A DNA stretch of 64,000 nucleotides from Pachypanchax playfairii (taxonomy: Eukaryota; Chordata; Actinopteri; Cyprinodontiformes; Aplocheilidae): positions 3,303,088-3,367,087 of the forward strand of contig SSNP01000037.1 in NCBI GenBank assembly GCA_006937955.1, given 5' to 3'. Position numbers and translations under genes: made by a program. Positions 1 through 12,835 of the stretch are shown piece by piece. Every line of letters begins with the position of its first letter. Within the stretch, counting starts at the first letter, position 1. The notes beneath the pieces are model-generated. The model was given only the letters and a program-made list of their open reading frames with translations. It was not told the origin of the DNA and searched no databases.

Positions 1-56
1 TCTCTTTGTTTAGTTTCGGTCTCATTTGTCTTCATGTATTTGTTTGAAGTGGAGAT

Positions 57-235
57 CAGAACCGTTGGGTCCGGTTCACCTGTTGCAGGACTCTTGGACT
101 GCTGCAGAACCGCTGGGTCCGGTTCACCTGTTGCAGGACTCTTGGACTGCTGCAGAACCTGTTGCAGGACTCTTGGACTGCTGCAGAACCGTTGGGTCCG
201 GTTCACCTGTTGCAGGACTTTTGAACTTCAGCAGA
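57..235. repeat. 48-bp tandem repeat upstream of capn15 exon
   Basis: A unit of about 48 bp (core ccggttcacctgttgcagga followed by ctcttggactgctgcagaac) is repeated about three and a half times with small deletions. It lies in the intron before the first visible capn15 exon. The polypyrimidine tract and AG at 295-306 follow it. No coding role is seen, and open frames through it come from the periodicity. Confidence 0.8.
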
Positions 236-306
236 ATGTTTTAGGACCACCAGACACCCTGATGGGATTTTGTGATGAGGTTGTCTGTGTTGTGTTTTCT
301 CTACAG

Positions 307-3300
307 TTTTTCTTCGGGCTCGGTGCCCCTCCAGCGGACCCAGTGGGCCTGTGGCTGCTGTACTTTCCTTAACACAGCTGGTGCCCCCCGCTGCTCCATC
401 TGCGAAGCCCCTCGAAGAGGATCCGACACCCGCTGGCTGTGTCCTGGGACCAGCAGGGGGGATGCTGATTGGTCCTGTCCTCGCTGCACCCTGGCCAACC
501 GCTCGAACAGCTTGGCTTGTTCTCTGTGTGGTTACACCGGACCTCTAGACCCGCCGCAGGACTCGCCCCGACCCCAGCAGCGACCCCGGCGCTCCAGCAG
601 CTGCTCCGGACCCCTGAGGACTCCGTCAGTTGAGCAGAGCCGCTCACAGCTGGGACATGCAGGTAAAAGCAGGTCAGAGTGGGACTGTTTGAGGTGCACG
701 CTGCAGAACACGCCTGCCTCCCTGTCCTGCTCAGCATGTGGTGGACCACGGAAGCTGTCTCTGCCTCAGATCCCGGCCGAGGCGCTGATCGTCCCTGATG
801 TCTGCACAGAGACGACAGCACAGCAGCCAGAAGACGCCATGGCGGCGCTCTCACTCTCCATATTGACCAGAGAATGTTTACCTGCAGAACCTTCATATCC
901 AAACACAAACTCCGCCCCGCTCAGCGAGCGGGTTGCTGGTCACAACAATCCCGTCCCCTGCAGCCGTAGAGAGGTGCCGCCTCCAGATGTTCCGCTCACT
1001 CAGATAAGTAACCCCACAGCTTCAGGACCTGCAGCTTGCCAGCCGGAGCTGCTGGTCAGCAGGAGGCTCAGCATCCTGGAGGAGGAGGTGTCGCCCGCGT
1101 CAGGCGCCGCCAGGTCGTTTCCACCTGTTGCAGTCATCAGTCCAAAGTCAAAGGAGTGGTCGTGTCCCACGTGCACGCTCATCAACCGGGTCAAAGACAA
1201 ACACTGCCTGGCCTGTAACTCACCTCAGCAACGCAACCTGCAGGTGAAGCCTGCAGCGTCCCCGAGGAGGAAGGAGAGCATGTTGGTGGAGGCGCTGCGA
1301 CAAAGTGACGAGGAGGAGGCCAGAGAGCTGTGGGAGAACATCGTCAGCTTCTGCAGAGAGGTTCGTTTGTGATGCAACTCTCACACAACATGTTCCAACC
1401 GAATCCGAGCTCTTTGATCTTCTAGTCAGATGTATTTGTTCCTAACGAGACGATCCCAGAAAGCAGGAAGTGGAATTAACCGCTCAAACGCTGTCTTCTG
1501 TCTCAAACTCAGAAAGTTGAAGTTCATTTGATGCTTTTATTTTTATTCTATTAAAAGTTTAACTTCCTGCTTTTTGTATAAAATGTTTTTATTTTCAACA
1601 TTTTTTAACAAGATGTTTCATTTAATTGAGTTTTTTTAAGTAGGATTGTTTTGTTTTTATGAAATTATCATCAGATTAAATATTTTGTGATTTGCCTTTT
1701 GAAAATAGTGAAACGTACCTGTTCAAGGTTTCACGCTGCTGATGTTTTAGATTTGATTCGTTCAGATTTTAGTTGTTTTTAACTGAACAGGGTTTGTAGC
1801 TTGTGGAGCATCTTATTCCTGTCAGCTCGTCTCTTATTGGATGATTCTGTTTAACGGTGTGAGTCCAGCTGATGTCCAGATGTAGATGATGGTGGTTGAG
1901 ATGCAGCAGAACGTGGTGATGATAAAATGGAAGGAGATCAGATGGAACATCACGACTGCTTGTTTTGTTGATCTCGTCCAGCTCTGAGCAGCTGCGTCAG
2001 CTGATCTTGTACATCGAGTCATTATTAGTGTTAAACTCGTGTCGTATTTCGTGTCCCAGAACAGAGTGACGTTTGTGGACGACTGTTTCCCTCCTGGTCC
2101 AAAGTCTGTGGGCTTCCCGTTGGATGACGGCGTCCAGCAGCGGGTCAGGAAGTGGCTTCGTCCTGAGGACATCAGCTGCACTAACACGCGAGACCGCGGC
2201 GTAAAATGGTCCATTTTCCGCACGCCTCGTCCATCAGACATCCTGCAAGGACTTCTGGGTAATTGCTGGTGAGAAAACTTCACAATGAGTAGTGATGGAG
2301 TTCTGAGAGATTCTGCTGCCTTCAAACCAGAACCTGAAAACCTTCTGAATGCTGTTTGCTTCAGTTAAACTGGTTATTCCAGCTGCTGCTTCGACAGGTG
2401 TGTGTTACCTGCTGGAGACTGAAACACTCTTATCTGGAGGACAGGTTTCTGAGCGCCCTGGCGGTTCTGGCTGAACGTCCTGAGCTCGTGGAGAAGGTGA
2501 TGGTGACCCGCTCCATGTGTTCGGAGGGAGCATATCAGGTTCGGCTGTGTAAGGACGGCTGGTGGACCACGGTGCTGGTGGACGACATGCTGCCATGTGA
2601 CGAGAACGGACACCTCCTCTTCTCTCAGGTGACTAAAGTTCTGATGGCCGGTAAATAGAACAAACGGAGGTCCGTCTTATTAAGCTCTGATTTCAGTTGA
2701 ATTGTTGTTAAAGTCCCACATTCAGAACTCTCAGAATCAGATGATGTGTTTGACCTCTGCGTCCTCGTCTGACCCCTGCAGGCTCAGAGGAAACAGCTCT
2801 GGGTGGCTCTGATTGAAAAAGCTCTGGCGAAGCTCCACGGCTCGTACTTTGCTCTGCAGGCGGGCCGCGCCATCGAGGGCCTGTCCACGCTGACCGGGGC
2901 CCCCTGTGAGTCTCTGGCCCTTCAGGTCAGCACCACAAACCCAAAAGAAGAGCCCGTTGACATCGACCTGATCTGGGCCAAAATGCTGAGCTCGAAGGAG
3001 GCGGGGTGAGGCTGGGCGGAGCTAATCTGAGAGCAGCAGGTTCTGTTGGGTTCAGATGGATAATCTCTGTGTTTGATTCAGATTCCTGATGGGAGCGTCC
3101 TGCGGAGGAGGGAACATGAAGGTGGACGACGTGGAGTACGAGTCTTTGGGTTTACGTCCACGACACGCCTACTCTGTCCTGGATGTGCGGGACGTAAACG
3201 GTCACAGGTGAGTTCGAACTGTAAGACAGACTTTAATCTTTAAATAAAAAAGTCTCTGTTTTAATATAATACACAGTTTGAACGTGATGTTTTTATATAT

Positions 3301-6300
3301 GTAGGAACAAGAGAAACATGGTAGAAATCTGCATTTGTTTTTTTTCACTGTTTAATTAAAGTTATTTATTGTTTTTAACTCATTCAGAAACACTTTCAGA
3401 TTTCATACCCCCCTCAGTACCAGAGATATTGAGCATTTTTACTGTTTTTTGAAGACCCACAGAATATTTTCTCCTATAACTATGTGAATTCTGAAACCAT
3501 CAGCACAAAATTTAGTCTTTCTTCTTTCAAAAGCAAAAAAAATGTTTCTACCTCTTTCTGTTATTTAGTAATCTGCAGTACAAAAGATGAACTTTGATGA
3601 AAATCCACGTTTCAGGACTAAAAGCTGAGATAAAGAGTGTTTTGTATAAAGAGGTTTTTCAAGCAGATCAGTGACTTTGATGTAAATATTTAATGTTTCA
3701 ATGATTCATGTAACATCTGAACTATGTTTTACTACTATGAAAGTAAAAAAACAACAGAAAAAAGTACTTTTATTTATTTTATGTCTAAAAAGTCATTTAT
3801 AGACAATTTAAATATTTGAATAAAATATAAGAAAAAAAGCAGCAAATTTCTGATTTAGATACTCTGTGTATGTGTGTACGTGCGCGTGCATGTGCGACTG
3901 GCGCGATTCCCCCCCAACGGCCATTCCTTTGTTTATGAACACTTACCTTGTGTTTTATACAGTGAATCGTTCTTTATTTTGCTCCCTGCTGCCTTTATAA
4001 GATCCTAACAGCAGATACTAGTCAGATAAATCCACCTCAGCTTCACTAGAATCACCAGAAGAACCTCAACGTCAGGCTGAAGACATCACAAGTCCCAAAA
4101 TGACGAGCTGGATCACAAACCACGCTTCCTTTGACACAACACTCATTCCCGGTAGATCCGGTAGACACGCTGGAGGGATTTTATCCATGTAATAAACTCC
4201 ACCACCTTCTACATTCCACCAATTCTATACTAGTTTGTAATAACTCTGAACAATCAGATCAGGTTACAGCTGCTCACAGGCTCTGAATCTCTTCCTTATA
4301 TACGTCTGTCTCATCCTGAGTGTCTGGCTCCTCCCCCCCGCTCCACAAAGCTTATAACACAGTAAATAAGAAGTGATGTCACCCAGAGAAGTGCATCACT
4401 ACCCTCTCCTTAATCATATGACTAAATACAGCCTGTAATGAGTTCAGATTCAGCGAGCAGCTGCCCCAGAATGCTTTGCAGGATTTAAGCCAATAAAAGC
4501 TGTAGAGACATCAAGATGTCTATGGCACTGAATGAGTTAAAGAAAGAATTTTACATTTCTGTCTTTTAGTCTCATGTTTCTTTAGCGATGTCATGAAGCT
4601 CCAGAGATTCTTAGAAAACCTGAAACATGCTGGAAAGATGAACTTGTAGTTTCATTCACTGATGGAAGGCGTGTTTCAGACTGGTGCAGCTGAGGAACCC
4701 GTGGGGTCGGTTCTCCTGGACCGGGGCCTGGGGGGACGACTGGCCAGACTGGCCTCCACACCTGAAGAGGGAGCTGTGCACCCAGCGAGCCGAGGACGGC
4801 CTGTTCTGGATGGACTTCTGGGACTTCATCAGGTAAACAAGGAACCAGCTGCTTTCAGTCTGAGATGACACGAAGTTTAATCCTTAAGTCCAAAACCCAG
4901 ATTAAACTGATCAATCTGGTCATTACCTGCTGAGCTGATTCACAACTCCTTTACCTTTAAACTCAAACCCGGGTCGGTTGTCTTCACCACTCTGACTCGG
5001 TGTTTGACCCATCAGGTACTTTGACTCGGTGGACATCTGTAAGATCCACTCAGACTGGCAGGAAGTTCGTGTTGCAGGTGTTTTACCTCGAGGAGCCAAC
5101 GTCCCGGTGACGGTGGTGTCGGTGACGGTGCTGGAGAGGACGGCCGTGGAGCTGCTTCTGTTCCAGCAGGGCAGCAGGTGAGACTCACTCCGCTCACTGA
5201 TGTACCGCAGCCTCCTCATACATGAACATTACCGACCTCTGACCTTTAATCTCCCGTTCGTTAGAATATTCTATCTCCAGAACCGGAACTGAGGGTTTGA
5301 TGTTCCACGCCGTTCTTTGTGATGTTTCCTCAGGCGCTGGGACACAGCAGAGAGTCACCTCCTGGACCTGTGTGTGCTGTTGTTTCGGGTCGCCTACGAC
5401 AGCGCCGGCACTCTGACGCTGGGTCGGCTGCTGGCCCACAGCCGGCGCTCCGTCAGGAGGTTTGTTGGCTGTGACATCATGCTGGAACCGGGCGAGTACG
5501 CGGTACTGAGCTGCGCCTTTAACCACTGGAACGACTCCGTCAGCGAGAAGGAAAGTGAGGACAAAGACCCGTTTGATGCTCTTCACATGTTGTTAAGGTC
5601 TGGTCCCGGTCTCGAGCCTCTCACGTGTTTGCAGGGATCTCCAGCAGACCCGAAGCACCTGGTTACATTCTGGCGGTCTACAGCTCCAGACAGGTGATGG
5701 TAGAGCAGGTAACAGCCTGTAACACCACCATCGCTGACGCCATCATCCAGCTGGCTGAGACCAAAGGCGAGCGCCACGAGGTGATGCTCCGTCACTTCCT
5801 TTCATTCACTCTGTTTTTATCGTGTGAAAGTTTCTTTATTCTAGTTTTAATTTTACTGGCAGGATTTTAATTTTTCACTATCTAAAGTAACAGTTTCTAT
5901 CTGAGACGACGCAGCTGAGGTTCTACTTCCTCTCCTCAGGGTCGAGAGGGGATGACCTGCTACTACCTGACACACGGCTGGGCGGGGCTTATCGTCATGG
6001 TGGAGAACCGTCACCCGAGACATCACCTGCATGTGTCATGTGACTGCAGCGACAGCTTCAACGTGGTGTCGACGCGCAGCAGCCTGAAAACCGTGGACAG
6101 CGTCCCCCCTCTGCACAGGTATGCTGCACCTCACACGTCCCTCTGGGACGAGCCAGGACACATTCAGCTCCTTGTTCTGAAGAACCCATCCATCGAGGTT
6201 CTGGTTTTAACAGAGTGTTTGTCTCAGACAGGTGCTGGTGGTTCTGTCTCAGCTGGAGGGAAACGCTGGATTCTCCATCACGCACCGGCTGGCGCACAGG

Positions 6301-6405
6301 AAGGCTGCTCAGGCGTGTCTGGGGAACTGGAGTCCCTCGAAGGCTTCACACAGTCCGGCTCTGAGCCCAGAAACCGCGGGTCTTCATCAGCCGCGGCCGC
6401 TGTGA
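307..6405 (+). CDS. capn15: calpain-15 (SOLH-type calpain), 3' eleven exons
   Basis: Eleven exons read as one frame: 307-1360, 2060-2268, 2445-2628, 2782-3005, 3082-3207, 4680-4832, 5016-5177, 5334-5554, 5635-5780, 5940-6118, 6228-6405. All inner junctions are GT-AG and phases match, giving about 944 residues. The first visible exon starts in phase 2, so the initiator lies upstream of the window. Exon 1 carries four RanBP2-type zinc fingers (W-x-C-x2-C...C-x2-C), starting WACGCC, WSCPRC, WDCLRC and WSCPTC. The calpain core has catalytic Cys in GNCWFLSA (split across 2268/2445), His in RPRHAYSVLDV (exon 5) and Asn in LRNPWGRFSW (exon 6), so the triad is complete. The C-terminal part has the SOL-homology region typical of this subfamily and ends LHQPRPL. 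Family knowledge: a cytosolic cysteine protease linked to eye and neural development. The donor after exon 1 (gttcgt) is weak but gives the expected protein junction. Confidence 0.95.
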
Positions 6406-6980
6406 ACGCAGACCGGGCTGGTCCAGAACCAGCAAAGCAACAGGAAGCTGTTGGGACTGTGGTTTTGAAAGGAAACAGGGTGTGACGGAACCTCAACAGG
6501 TAGAACCAAATGGTTCTGAACTAGATATCCAGAACAAAACCCAAACAAACAATCTTTTAGCTCCTTCCTGTCATCTGAAGGTTTTTAATGAAAGTTCTGA
6601 ACCAGATGTGAAGAAAAGTCTCAATGTACTGATGATACAAACATCCTGTTAGTTTGGGTTCTTCAGGTGAATCTGCTGCTTCTTGTTTTATTTAAAGGTG
6701 TGATGAGGTTCTGTTCTGGATCCTGGTTCCGCCTGCCTGATGGGATGAAGTTCTATAGAACCTGACGTGTTGGTGGCTGGTGCTCGTGTATCACAGGTAG
6801 TGTTGAGATAACGTGAGCTGCTGCGTGCAGCCGTTAGCACTTTATGATATTATGCTGCAGTAGATTCATTTTAGGTTCCATGTTTTAATCACGAGTCCAT
6901 CAGATTATTAGAACATGAACTATGCAAATACATGTCATGTGATGTGGTGCTTTGATTACAATAATCAATATTTATGTTCT

Positions 6981-6986
6981 AATAAA
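6981..6986 (+). terminator. capn15 polyadenylation signal
   Basis: An AATAAA hexamer lies 576 bases after the capn15 stop in AT-rich sequence. It is the first good signal downstream and probably ends the 3'UTR. Confidence 0.6.
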
Positions 6987-6999
6987 CTTCTTTTCTTTC

Positions 7000-7946
7000 A
7001 TGAGTTGAAGTTGAGTCTTTATCCTGCAGCTGTTTTTACATTGAAACGTTAAACTCTTCAGACTCTTCTGGAAGCTGCTGAAGTGGTTCTGGATCAGCAG
7101 GTCTCAGACTTTCTCAAGATAAATGGCGTGTACTTGGCGACTATCTGTAAGATGACATCTTCACAGTGAAGCTTAAAGAATGCAGCACCTGCTGCTCTAC
7201 GTGAAATTTAACCTCTAGTCCTACTTTTAAGATGAATATTGAGGCCTATAAAATATAATATTGATTCAGTTAGTTCACATTGTGCAGATTGTATTTTACT
7301 GGTCAATCAGATGTTAAAAATAGTTATGATTTATTTATAAAACTGTTTTTATTCAGTGATAAAACCATGAAAATTCTATACAGATATTTCTGTGCTTGAA
7401 TACTGAATAAACACTGACAAGTTATTAATTGGACCTTTTGTTATTATGAATCACTCCGATGTCTCCAGACTTCATTCTGATAAGGATAAAGCTCATTCAG
7501 TTGATCAATCAATATGTTTTCATTGATCAAACATAAAGTGTAACACTGACTTGGTGTTTTCATGTTAGTTTATAGTAACCAATTATTTTATGATCAATAG
7601 TTTATAATTTTATAAAAAGTAGAATCGATGGACTACCCCCCCACCCCCCAACACGTCACCGATTTCCGGCAGATATAGAGACATAGAGATCAGCTGATCT
7701 TTTAGAACATTTTTAATGTTTACGGTCCGAAAGGCTCAACTGGACTCACGTCAACATCGGTTCTTGTTGGAAATCCAGGAGTGGGGTTCGGAACCGTGCT
7801 GCTGAATGAAACAGAATGAGTTGGTCCAGTTGCAACTAGCTGCGTCGGAAGCACGTGGATCCGATAGCGGGCGGGTTCTAAAATATTCTGCGTTCCGATT
7901 ACTTTTCTTCGTTAAAATAAAATGTTTGACCAAATGAAAAGCGAAT
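7000..7946. other. intergenic, no gene seen
   Basis: AT-rich sequence between the capn15 3' end and the tRNA gene. It has a short C-rich run near 7636-7650. No exon with coding character or recognisable repeat is seen. Confidence 0.6.
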
Positions 7947-7963
7947 CGTCCCTGGGTGGGCTC

Positions 7964-8014
<51 letters not shown>

Positions 8015-8020
8015 AGAGAC
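7947..8020 (-). tRNA. tRNA-Asn (anticodon GTT)
   Basis: Read on the minus strand this 74-nt segment folds as a standard cloverleaf. The acceptor 5' strand GTCTCTG pairs with CAGGGAC-G at the 3' end. The A-box is TGGCGCAATCGG, the anticodon loop is CTGTTAACC with anticodon GTT, and the B-box is GGTTCGAGCCC. There is no intron and no encoded CCA, as expected for a eukaryotic tRNA. Just downstream on the transcribed strand is TTTT (plus-strand aaaa at 7937-7940), a Pol III terminator. Confidence 0.97.
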
Positions 8021-9930
8021 ATGAAATGCCACGCGAACAGTCTGATTTAAAATTTTAGCAAAGAAACACTCGTTTTAACAGTCTAAAGTGGTTTAGTTTT
8101 GTCCAGTCCTTCTTGACATCGATATAGACCAACGCAAGAGCTAAACAGGAACCACACACAAACACTTTTTCTTATGACGTTACCCAATTAGCTTTTGGCG
8201 TCATTAGCAACATCGATAATACTTCCAGAACGTCATATAATCCTTAAAACAGTCTTTGCATTTACCTTGTTGCCAGGTTCAACTGGTGCTGAGACTGTTA
8301 CTTTGCTTCTTACGGTGTTTTAACTGTGAATTACTCCGTTTATCAACGTAATTAACTGCTGCTGCTAACACGAACCATACCCTTTCAAAATAAAACATTT
8401 CCTGTCTACATGTTCCAAAATAGTGGCTTAGAACAATACAGTGTTGTCAGAATTAATGAAGTACTTCAAAACATAAGCCAGTCAATAGCCTTTTCAATGA
8501 GTCTCTCACGCACGAGTAGTTATCTTATTCTGTTTGATCTTTGCAATCTCTGTGCCGGTTTGTATACGTGGTCTGCAAGAGAACAAAATAAAAAGTATCA
8601 GTAATAATCCAGGATAACTTCAGGAACGAAATGATAAACCAGAAATTATCTAAATAAAGCGAATTGGTTTCACACGAGAATGGAACAAGTCCGGGGAAAC
8701 CAGTCAGAAGTGAACTAAACACATGAGGAGACTAAATAGATTTAGCGGTCTCTGGCACCATCTAGTGGACATAGCCCGCAACTGCACACATTACTACTAG
8801 CACGAGGAAACAGCGGACTTTGTTTACACACCTGATCGTTGAGTGCAACAAAGAAACTTAACAAGTGACACAGTCATGACTCATGTTTACTAATAAACAT
8901 ACTCACAAGAAACAACCGGGAAATATCTCTAGGAGGAAATAATCAATTAACTCTAATACTGACACTATATCGAACTAATAACACACTAATAAGCATTCTG
9001 CAGCTCATTAATGGCTAAACAGATGACGTCACTTAAAGTAGCGCAGGATACTCCCGAAAGACAAATATTTGACGGAATGATTCTGACACCGTGTTGGAGG
9101 TGTTTACAAATAATCAAATTAAAACTTACTTTGGCTCAAAAACGCGAACAATGTTGAACCATCTCTCCGAGTACAACAACTACATAGCAGATGCACTCAA
9201 ACGGAAGTGACATCCCTTGCAAAATAAAATTAGCTTACAATAAAATAACCAATTAACAGGAGATACTTTTCAACAGGACCCATCCCAAGTGTCAGAGGGC
9301 TGCTCGTGGGCCAGGTAAAAGTACGGAGACTTCGTCATCCAGGTGACGTCATCGCGTTGTGTCCTGCGAGGTGTTTTCGTGTTACCTGCCGTGTTCACCT
9401 GCTTTAGAGGATGTACCTGACCAACAGAACTCTGTTGGACTCTTCAGGTGAGCAGAATCTTTTATATTTTTACTAGGAAGTCTTTGAATCTTTATTCTGA
9501 ATAAATAATGTGCTTGTTTCTGGTTTTACCTACACCAGGTGTTGAGTCCTACTTAATCCGTTTTCTTAAAGTCAGTTGTATTGAATGTGATATTTAAATT
9601 TTTTCAGCCTATAATAAATAAACCATGTAGATCATCTCTGTTAAATAAAACTTTGATTAACATATTTAATATTAAACTAAAACAATTAAGGATAACTTCT
9701 TTCACTCCATTTTCAACATCAACCCATTTAGTTAATGTTTGTAGATCACAAGTTGTTAAAAACAAAAATGTGTATTATGGATCAACCGATACATTTTAAT
9801 CTGACCAGAACAGATTCAAACCAAATCCATCTGATCTGCATGAAGCAGCTGATTCTTGTTTTGTGACATTTAACTTCTTGTTTGTGTTTCCCTCATATGA
9901 ACGAGTCTCTGCACAGTGCTGCTTATACAA
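8021..9930. other. intergenic, promoter-like patch near 9300-9450
   Basis: Mostly AT-rich with no recognised gene. Around 9300-9450 the sequence is less AT-rich and holds a perfect CRE palindrome TGACGTCA at 9344-9351. It is followed by an ATG at 9411 and a short open stretch ending in a good donor (ttcag/gtgagc near 9448). This could be a first exon of an unrecognised transcript or a 5' exon of the protease gene downstream, but no coding homology supports it. Confidence 0.35.
8754..8768 (-). promoter_or_regulatory. CTCF-like motif
   Basis: Minus strand reads CCACTAGATGGTGCC, close to the vertebrate CTCF core (CCASYAGRKGGCR). Motif match only; occupancy cannot be judged from sequence. Confidence 0.35.
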
Positions 9931-9931
9931 C

Positions 9932-9944
9932 ACACACACACACA

Positions 9945-9995
<51 letters not shown>

Positions 9996-10293
9996 ACACC
10001 CACACAATTGTGTTTTGTTATCCTTATGGGGACCGTCCATTGACTTCCATTGATTTTAGTAACTAGATTTATACCTAACCCAAACCCTTTTCCTAACCTT
10101 AACCATTACTGATCTATAACTAACCCTAAGACTAACTAAAACTCTATTCACACCATACCTATAAACCTAACCCCTAACCCTAAAAAGGGGAGTCCCCCTC
10201 ATGGGGACCAGGCTTCGGTCCCCACAAGAACCCTCGGACCCCAGAAAGATAGTAAAAGTCAGGAAACGGGTCCCCAGGAGGTCAGAAATACAA

Positions 10294-10377
<84 letters not shown>

Positions 10378-10520
10378 GTGTGTTTTGGTATCCTTATGGG
10401 GACCGTCCATTGACTTCCATTGATTTTAGTAACTAGATTTATACCTAACCCAAACCCTTTTACTAACCTTAACCATTACTGATCTATAACTAACCCTAAG
10501 ACTAACTAAAACTCTATTCA
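9932..10520. repeat. two (CA)n arrays with duplicated fish-type flank
   Basis: CA microsatellites at about 9932-10006 and 10295-10376 are each followed by nearly the same sequence: tccttatggggaccgtccat and about 130 further bases, at 10021 and 10391. The offset is 370 bp. The flank contains degenerate telomere-like words (cctaaccctaa) and inverted copies of a ggggacc/ggtcccc word. This arrangement is a common interspersed repeat in teleost genomes. The second copy ends in a G-rich run at 10521-10555. Confidence 0.85.
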
Positions 10521-10642
10521 GGTGGGGGGTGGGGGGTGGGGGTGGGGTTAGGGGGTTTCTTACTGTCACCTCAAGTTTAAATCCTTTTCAGTCATGTGAC
10601 CTGAAACTGTTTGTGGTTATGGCAGCTGACAAGAATCTGACC

Positions 10643-12202
10643 ATGAAGTTCTTCAGAATTTGTGGAGTTCTGCTGGTCCTGACCGTCCCAGGTGAGTCTC
10701 TGCCAGGATGTGTTCAGAGTATAAACGAGTTAGTTTGGGTCCAGTTCAGGTTCTGACCCAGATGATGGGTGTCCTCCATCACTGTAATCAATAACCTAAT
10801 GTTTAACCTGTTAGACGGTTTGTATGTGAGCCAGTCGTTCACCTGTTGGGTCAGACAGGTGTTCATCTCTTGATGTTTTGTTGTTTCCTTCACAGGAAGT
10901 GACGCGCAGTTAAACGGTGAGTTTTAACTCCTCACAGCCTGTTTCTAGTTCCTTCAAACTGTTGGCAGACAGGTGGAATTAGTTTACCTGTTTATTTACC
11001 TGCAGTTTGTGGCTCCGCCCCCCTCAACACAAAGAGTGAAAGCAGGATTATTGGAGGCCAGGATGCTCCTGCTGGATCGTGGCCTTGGCAGGTCAGTGTG
11101 AACTTCGGGTTGACACTCTGTGGAGGATCTCTGATCACTGACCGGTGGGTTCTGAGCGCCGCTCGATGTTTTACCAGGTAAACTCAGCTGGTTAACAGGT
11201 AACTGTGTTTTAACGTTGTTATAAAACCGGTTTTAAGAGACAGTTTGATTCTGCTGGTTTTGTCAGAAAAGTGACTGATGGACATAAACACGATGTTTTC
11301 TCAGTGACAGTACTCCAGGTGTGACTGTCTACCTGGGACGTGACACCCAGGAGGGTCCGAATCCTCACGAGGAGATCCGGTCATTGTCTCAGATCATCAA
11401 ACATCCGAGCTACGATGAGAAGACGAAGCAGAATGACATCGCCCTGCTGCTGCTCTCCTCTCCGGTGAATTTCACAGATTATATTCGACCTGTTTGTTTA
11501 GCTGCAGAGGAAAGTTTCTTCCCAGACGGGCTGAGCTGCTGGATGACGGGCTGGGGCTTCATCCAGACCGATGGTGAGGATCCACATTGTTTATGTTTCA
11601 GCTGTTCTGTTACAATCACATCACAACAAAACAAGTAAACAAACATCCAGAGATGTTTGTAGGCAAATTAAGTCTGTTTTGCTGATGTCATCGTTTTATT
11701 TCCTCCTGCAGCTTATCTTCCGTCCCCTCAGAGGCTGCAGGAGGTCCAAGTTCCCATCGTGTCGAACATCGAATGTGACGCCGCCTACGGTTTCACTTAC
11801 CTCACAGCCAACATCATGTGTGCCGGTCCGAATTTCAGAGGAAAAGGTTTCTGTCAGGTGAGTTTGGTTCTGCTTTCACACCCGTTCTGCTCAGCAGGTT
11901 ACTAACGACCCATCTGATGTGTGCAGAAGGACTTCGGTGGTCCGTTAGTGACTTTAAACGCAACCAGGTGGGTCCAGGCTGGAGTGGCGAGCTTCGCGAC
12001 AGGCTGTGGTTACCCCAAGTTCCCCGGAGTCTACACCCGAGTGTCAAAGTACCAGACCTGGATCAACAGCCACATCAGCATCAACCTGCCGGGTTACATC
12101 ACCTTCTACAGATCATCTAGCAGAACGCTGCACTCGCTCTCCCCCTCAGCGCCGCCGCTGCTGCTGCTGTCCATCCTGATCCTCCTCTCACAGAACATCT
12201 AA
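10643..12202 (+). CDS. trypsin-fold serine protease homologue lacking His57 and Ser195
   Basis: Six exons form one frame of 310 residues: 10643-10691, 10896-10916, 11006-11177, 11305-11573, 11712-11857, 11927-12202. An in-frame ATG at 10619 would add eight residues; 10643 is preferred because it matches the start of the intact paralogue at 21692-27481. Exon 1 is a signal peptide (MKFFRICGVLLVLTVPG). The activation site R-IIGG and the fold motifs WPWQVSV, CGGSLI, NDIALL (Asp102) and WMTGWG are kept. His57 in LSAAHC is replaced by Arg (CGA, 11164-11166). The Ser195 motif GDSGGPL reads KDFGGPL, with Phe at 11933-11935. Position 189 is Gly instead of Asp. The C terminus (PSAPPLLLLSILILL) looks like a GPI-anchor or tail-anchor signal, as in prostasin/testisin-type proteases. 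I infer a secreted, membrane-tethered pseudoprotease. There is no frameshift or stop. It could alternatively be a young pseudogene. Confidence 0.88.
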
Positions 12203-12405
12203 TCAGGCCAGAGGTCAAAAGGTCAAACAAACCTATTTAAATATAAATTAAGACGGTGGTTTCCTCTCATCATCATACACGTAACTCCGACTGTCACATA
12301 AGTGAAACTTGATCCTTTTGAACTAAAAGATTTGGACCAGCAACCTGATTTTGCTTTAAAACTCAGGATGACCTGAACGGATCAGCTGATCGTCACAGTT
12401 TCAGA

Positions 12406-12411
12406 CAATAA
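12406..12411 (+). terminator. polyadenylation signal of the protease homologue
   Basis: AATAAA lies about 200 bases after the stop of the upstream protease homologue, which supports a normally processed transcript. Confidence 0.5.
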
Positions 12412-12716
12412 AAACAAACAAAGTGAATGAAAGCAGCTTTATGACTTTGTCCATAACGAATACAGCAGGTGTGACAACAGAAAGCAGACATGATGTCATC
12501 AGTATCCAGGGCAACGAGGACTGAACGTCCTACTAAACCATGACATGTATAGACCCCCCCCCCAACACGCTGAGATTCAAATATACAAATAGATCCACAT
12601 ATATTCTGATCAAACAGATTCAAGATCAGAAGTCACATCAGAAAGGGAGTGAGAGACATTCCTGCACTAAAACATCTGGATTGTCATGTTACCTAAAGGC
12701 ACAAAGAGTGAGACAG

Positions 12717-12835
12717 CCAGGAGGAGTGAGACAAAAGAGGTGAGATAGGAGGGGTGAGACAAGAGGAGGTAGGAGTGAGATAGGAGGGGTGAGACAGGAG
12801 GGGTGAGATAGGAGGGGTGAGATAGGAGGAGTATT
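12717..12835. repeat. short G/A-rich tandem repeat (ggggtgaga/taggag)
   Basis: Imperfect tandem units of roughly 8 to 16 bp built from aggaggggtgagataggagg. No coding role seen. Confidence 0.75.

Noticed and set aside
369..908. 179-codon minus-strand frame over the capn15 zinc-finger exon
   Set aside because: It is the shadow of the sense exon, which has four well-formed zinc fingers.
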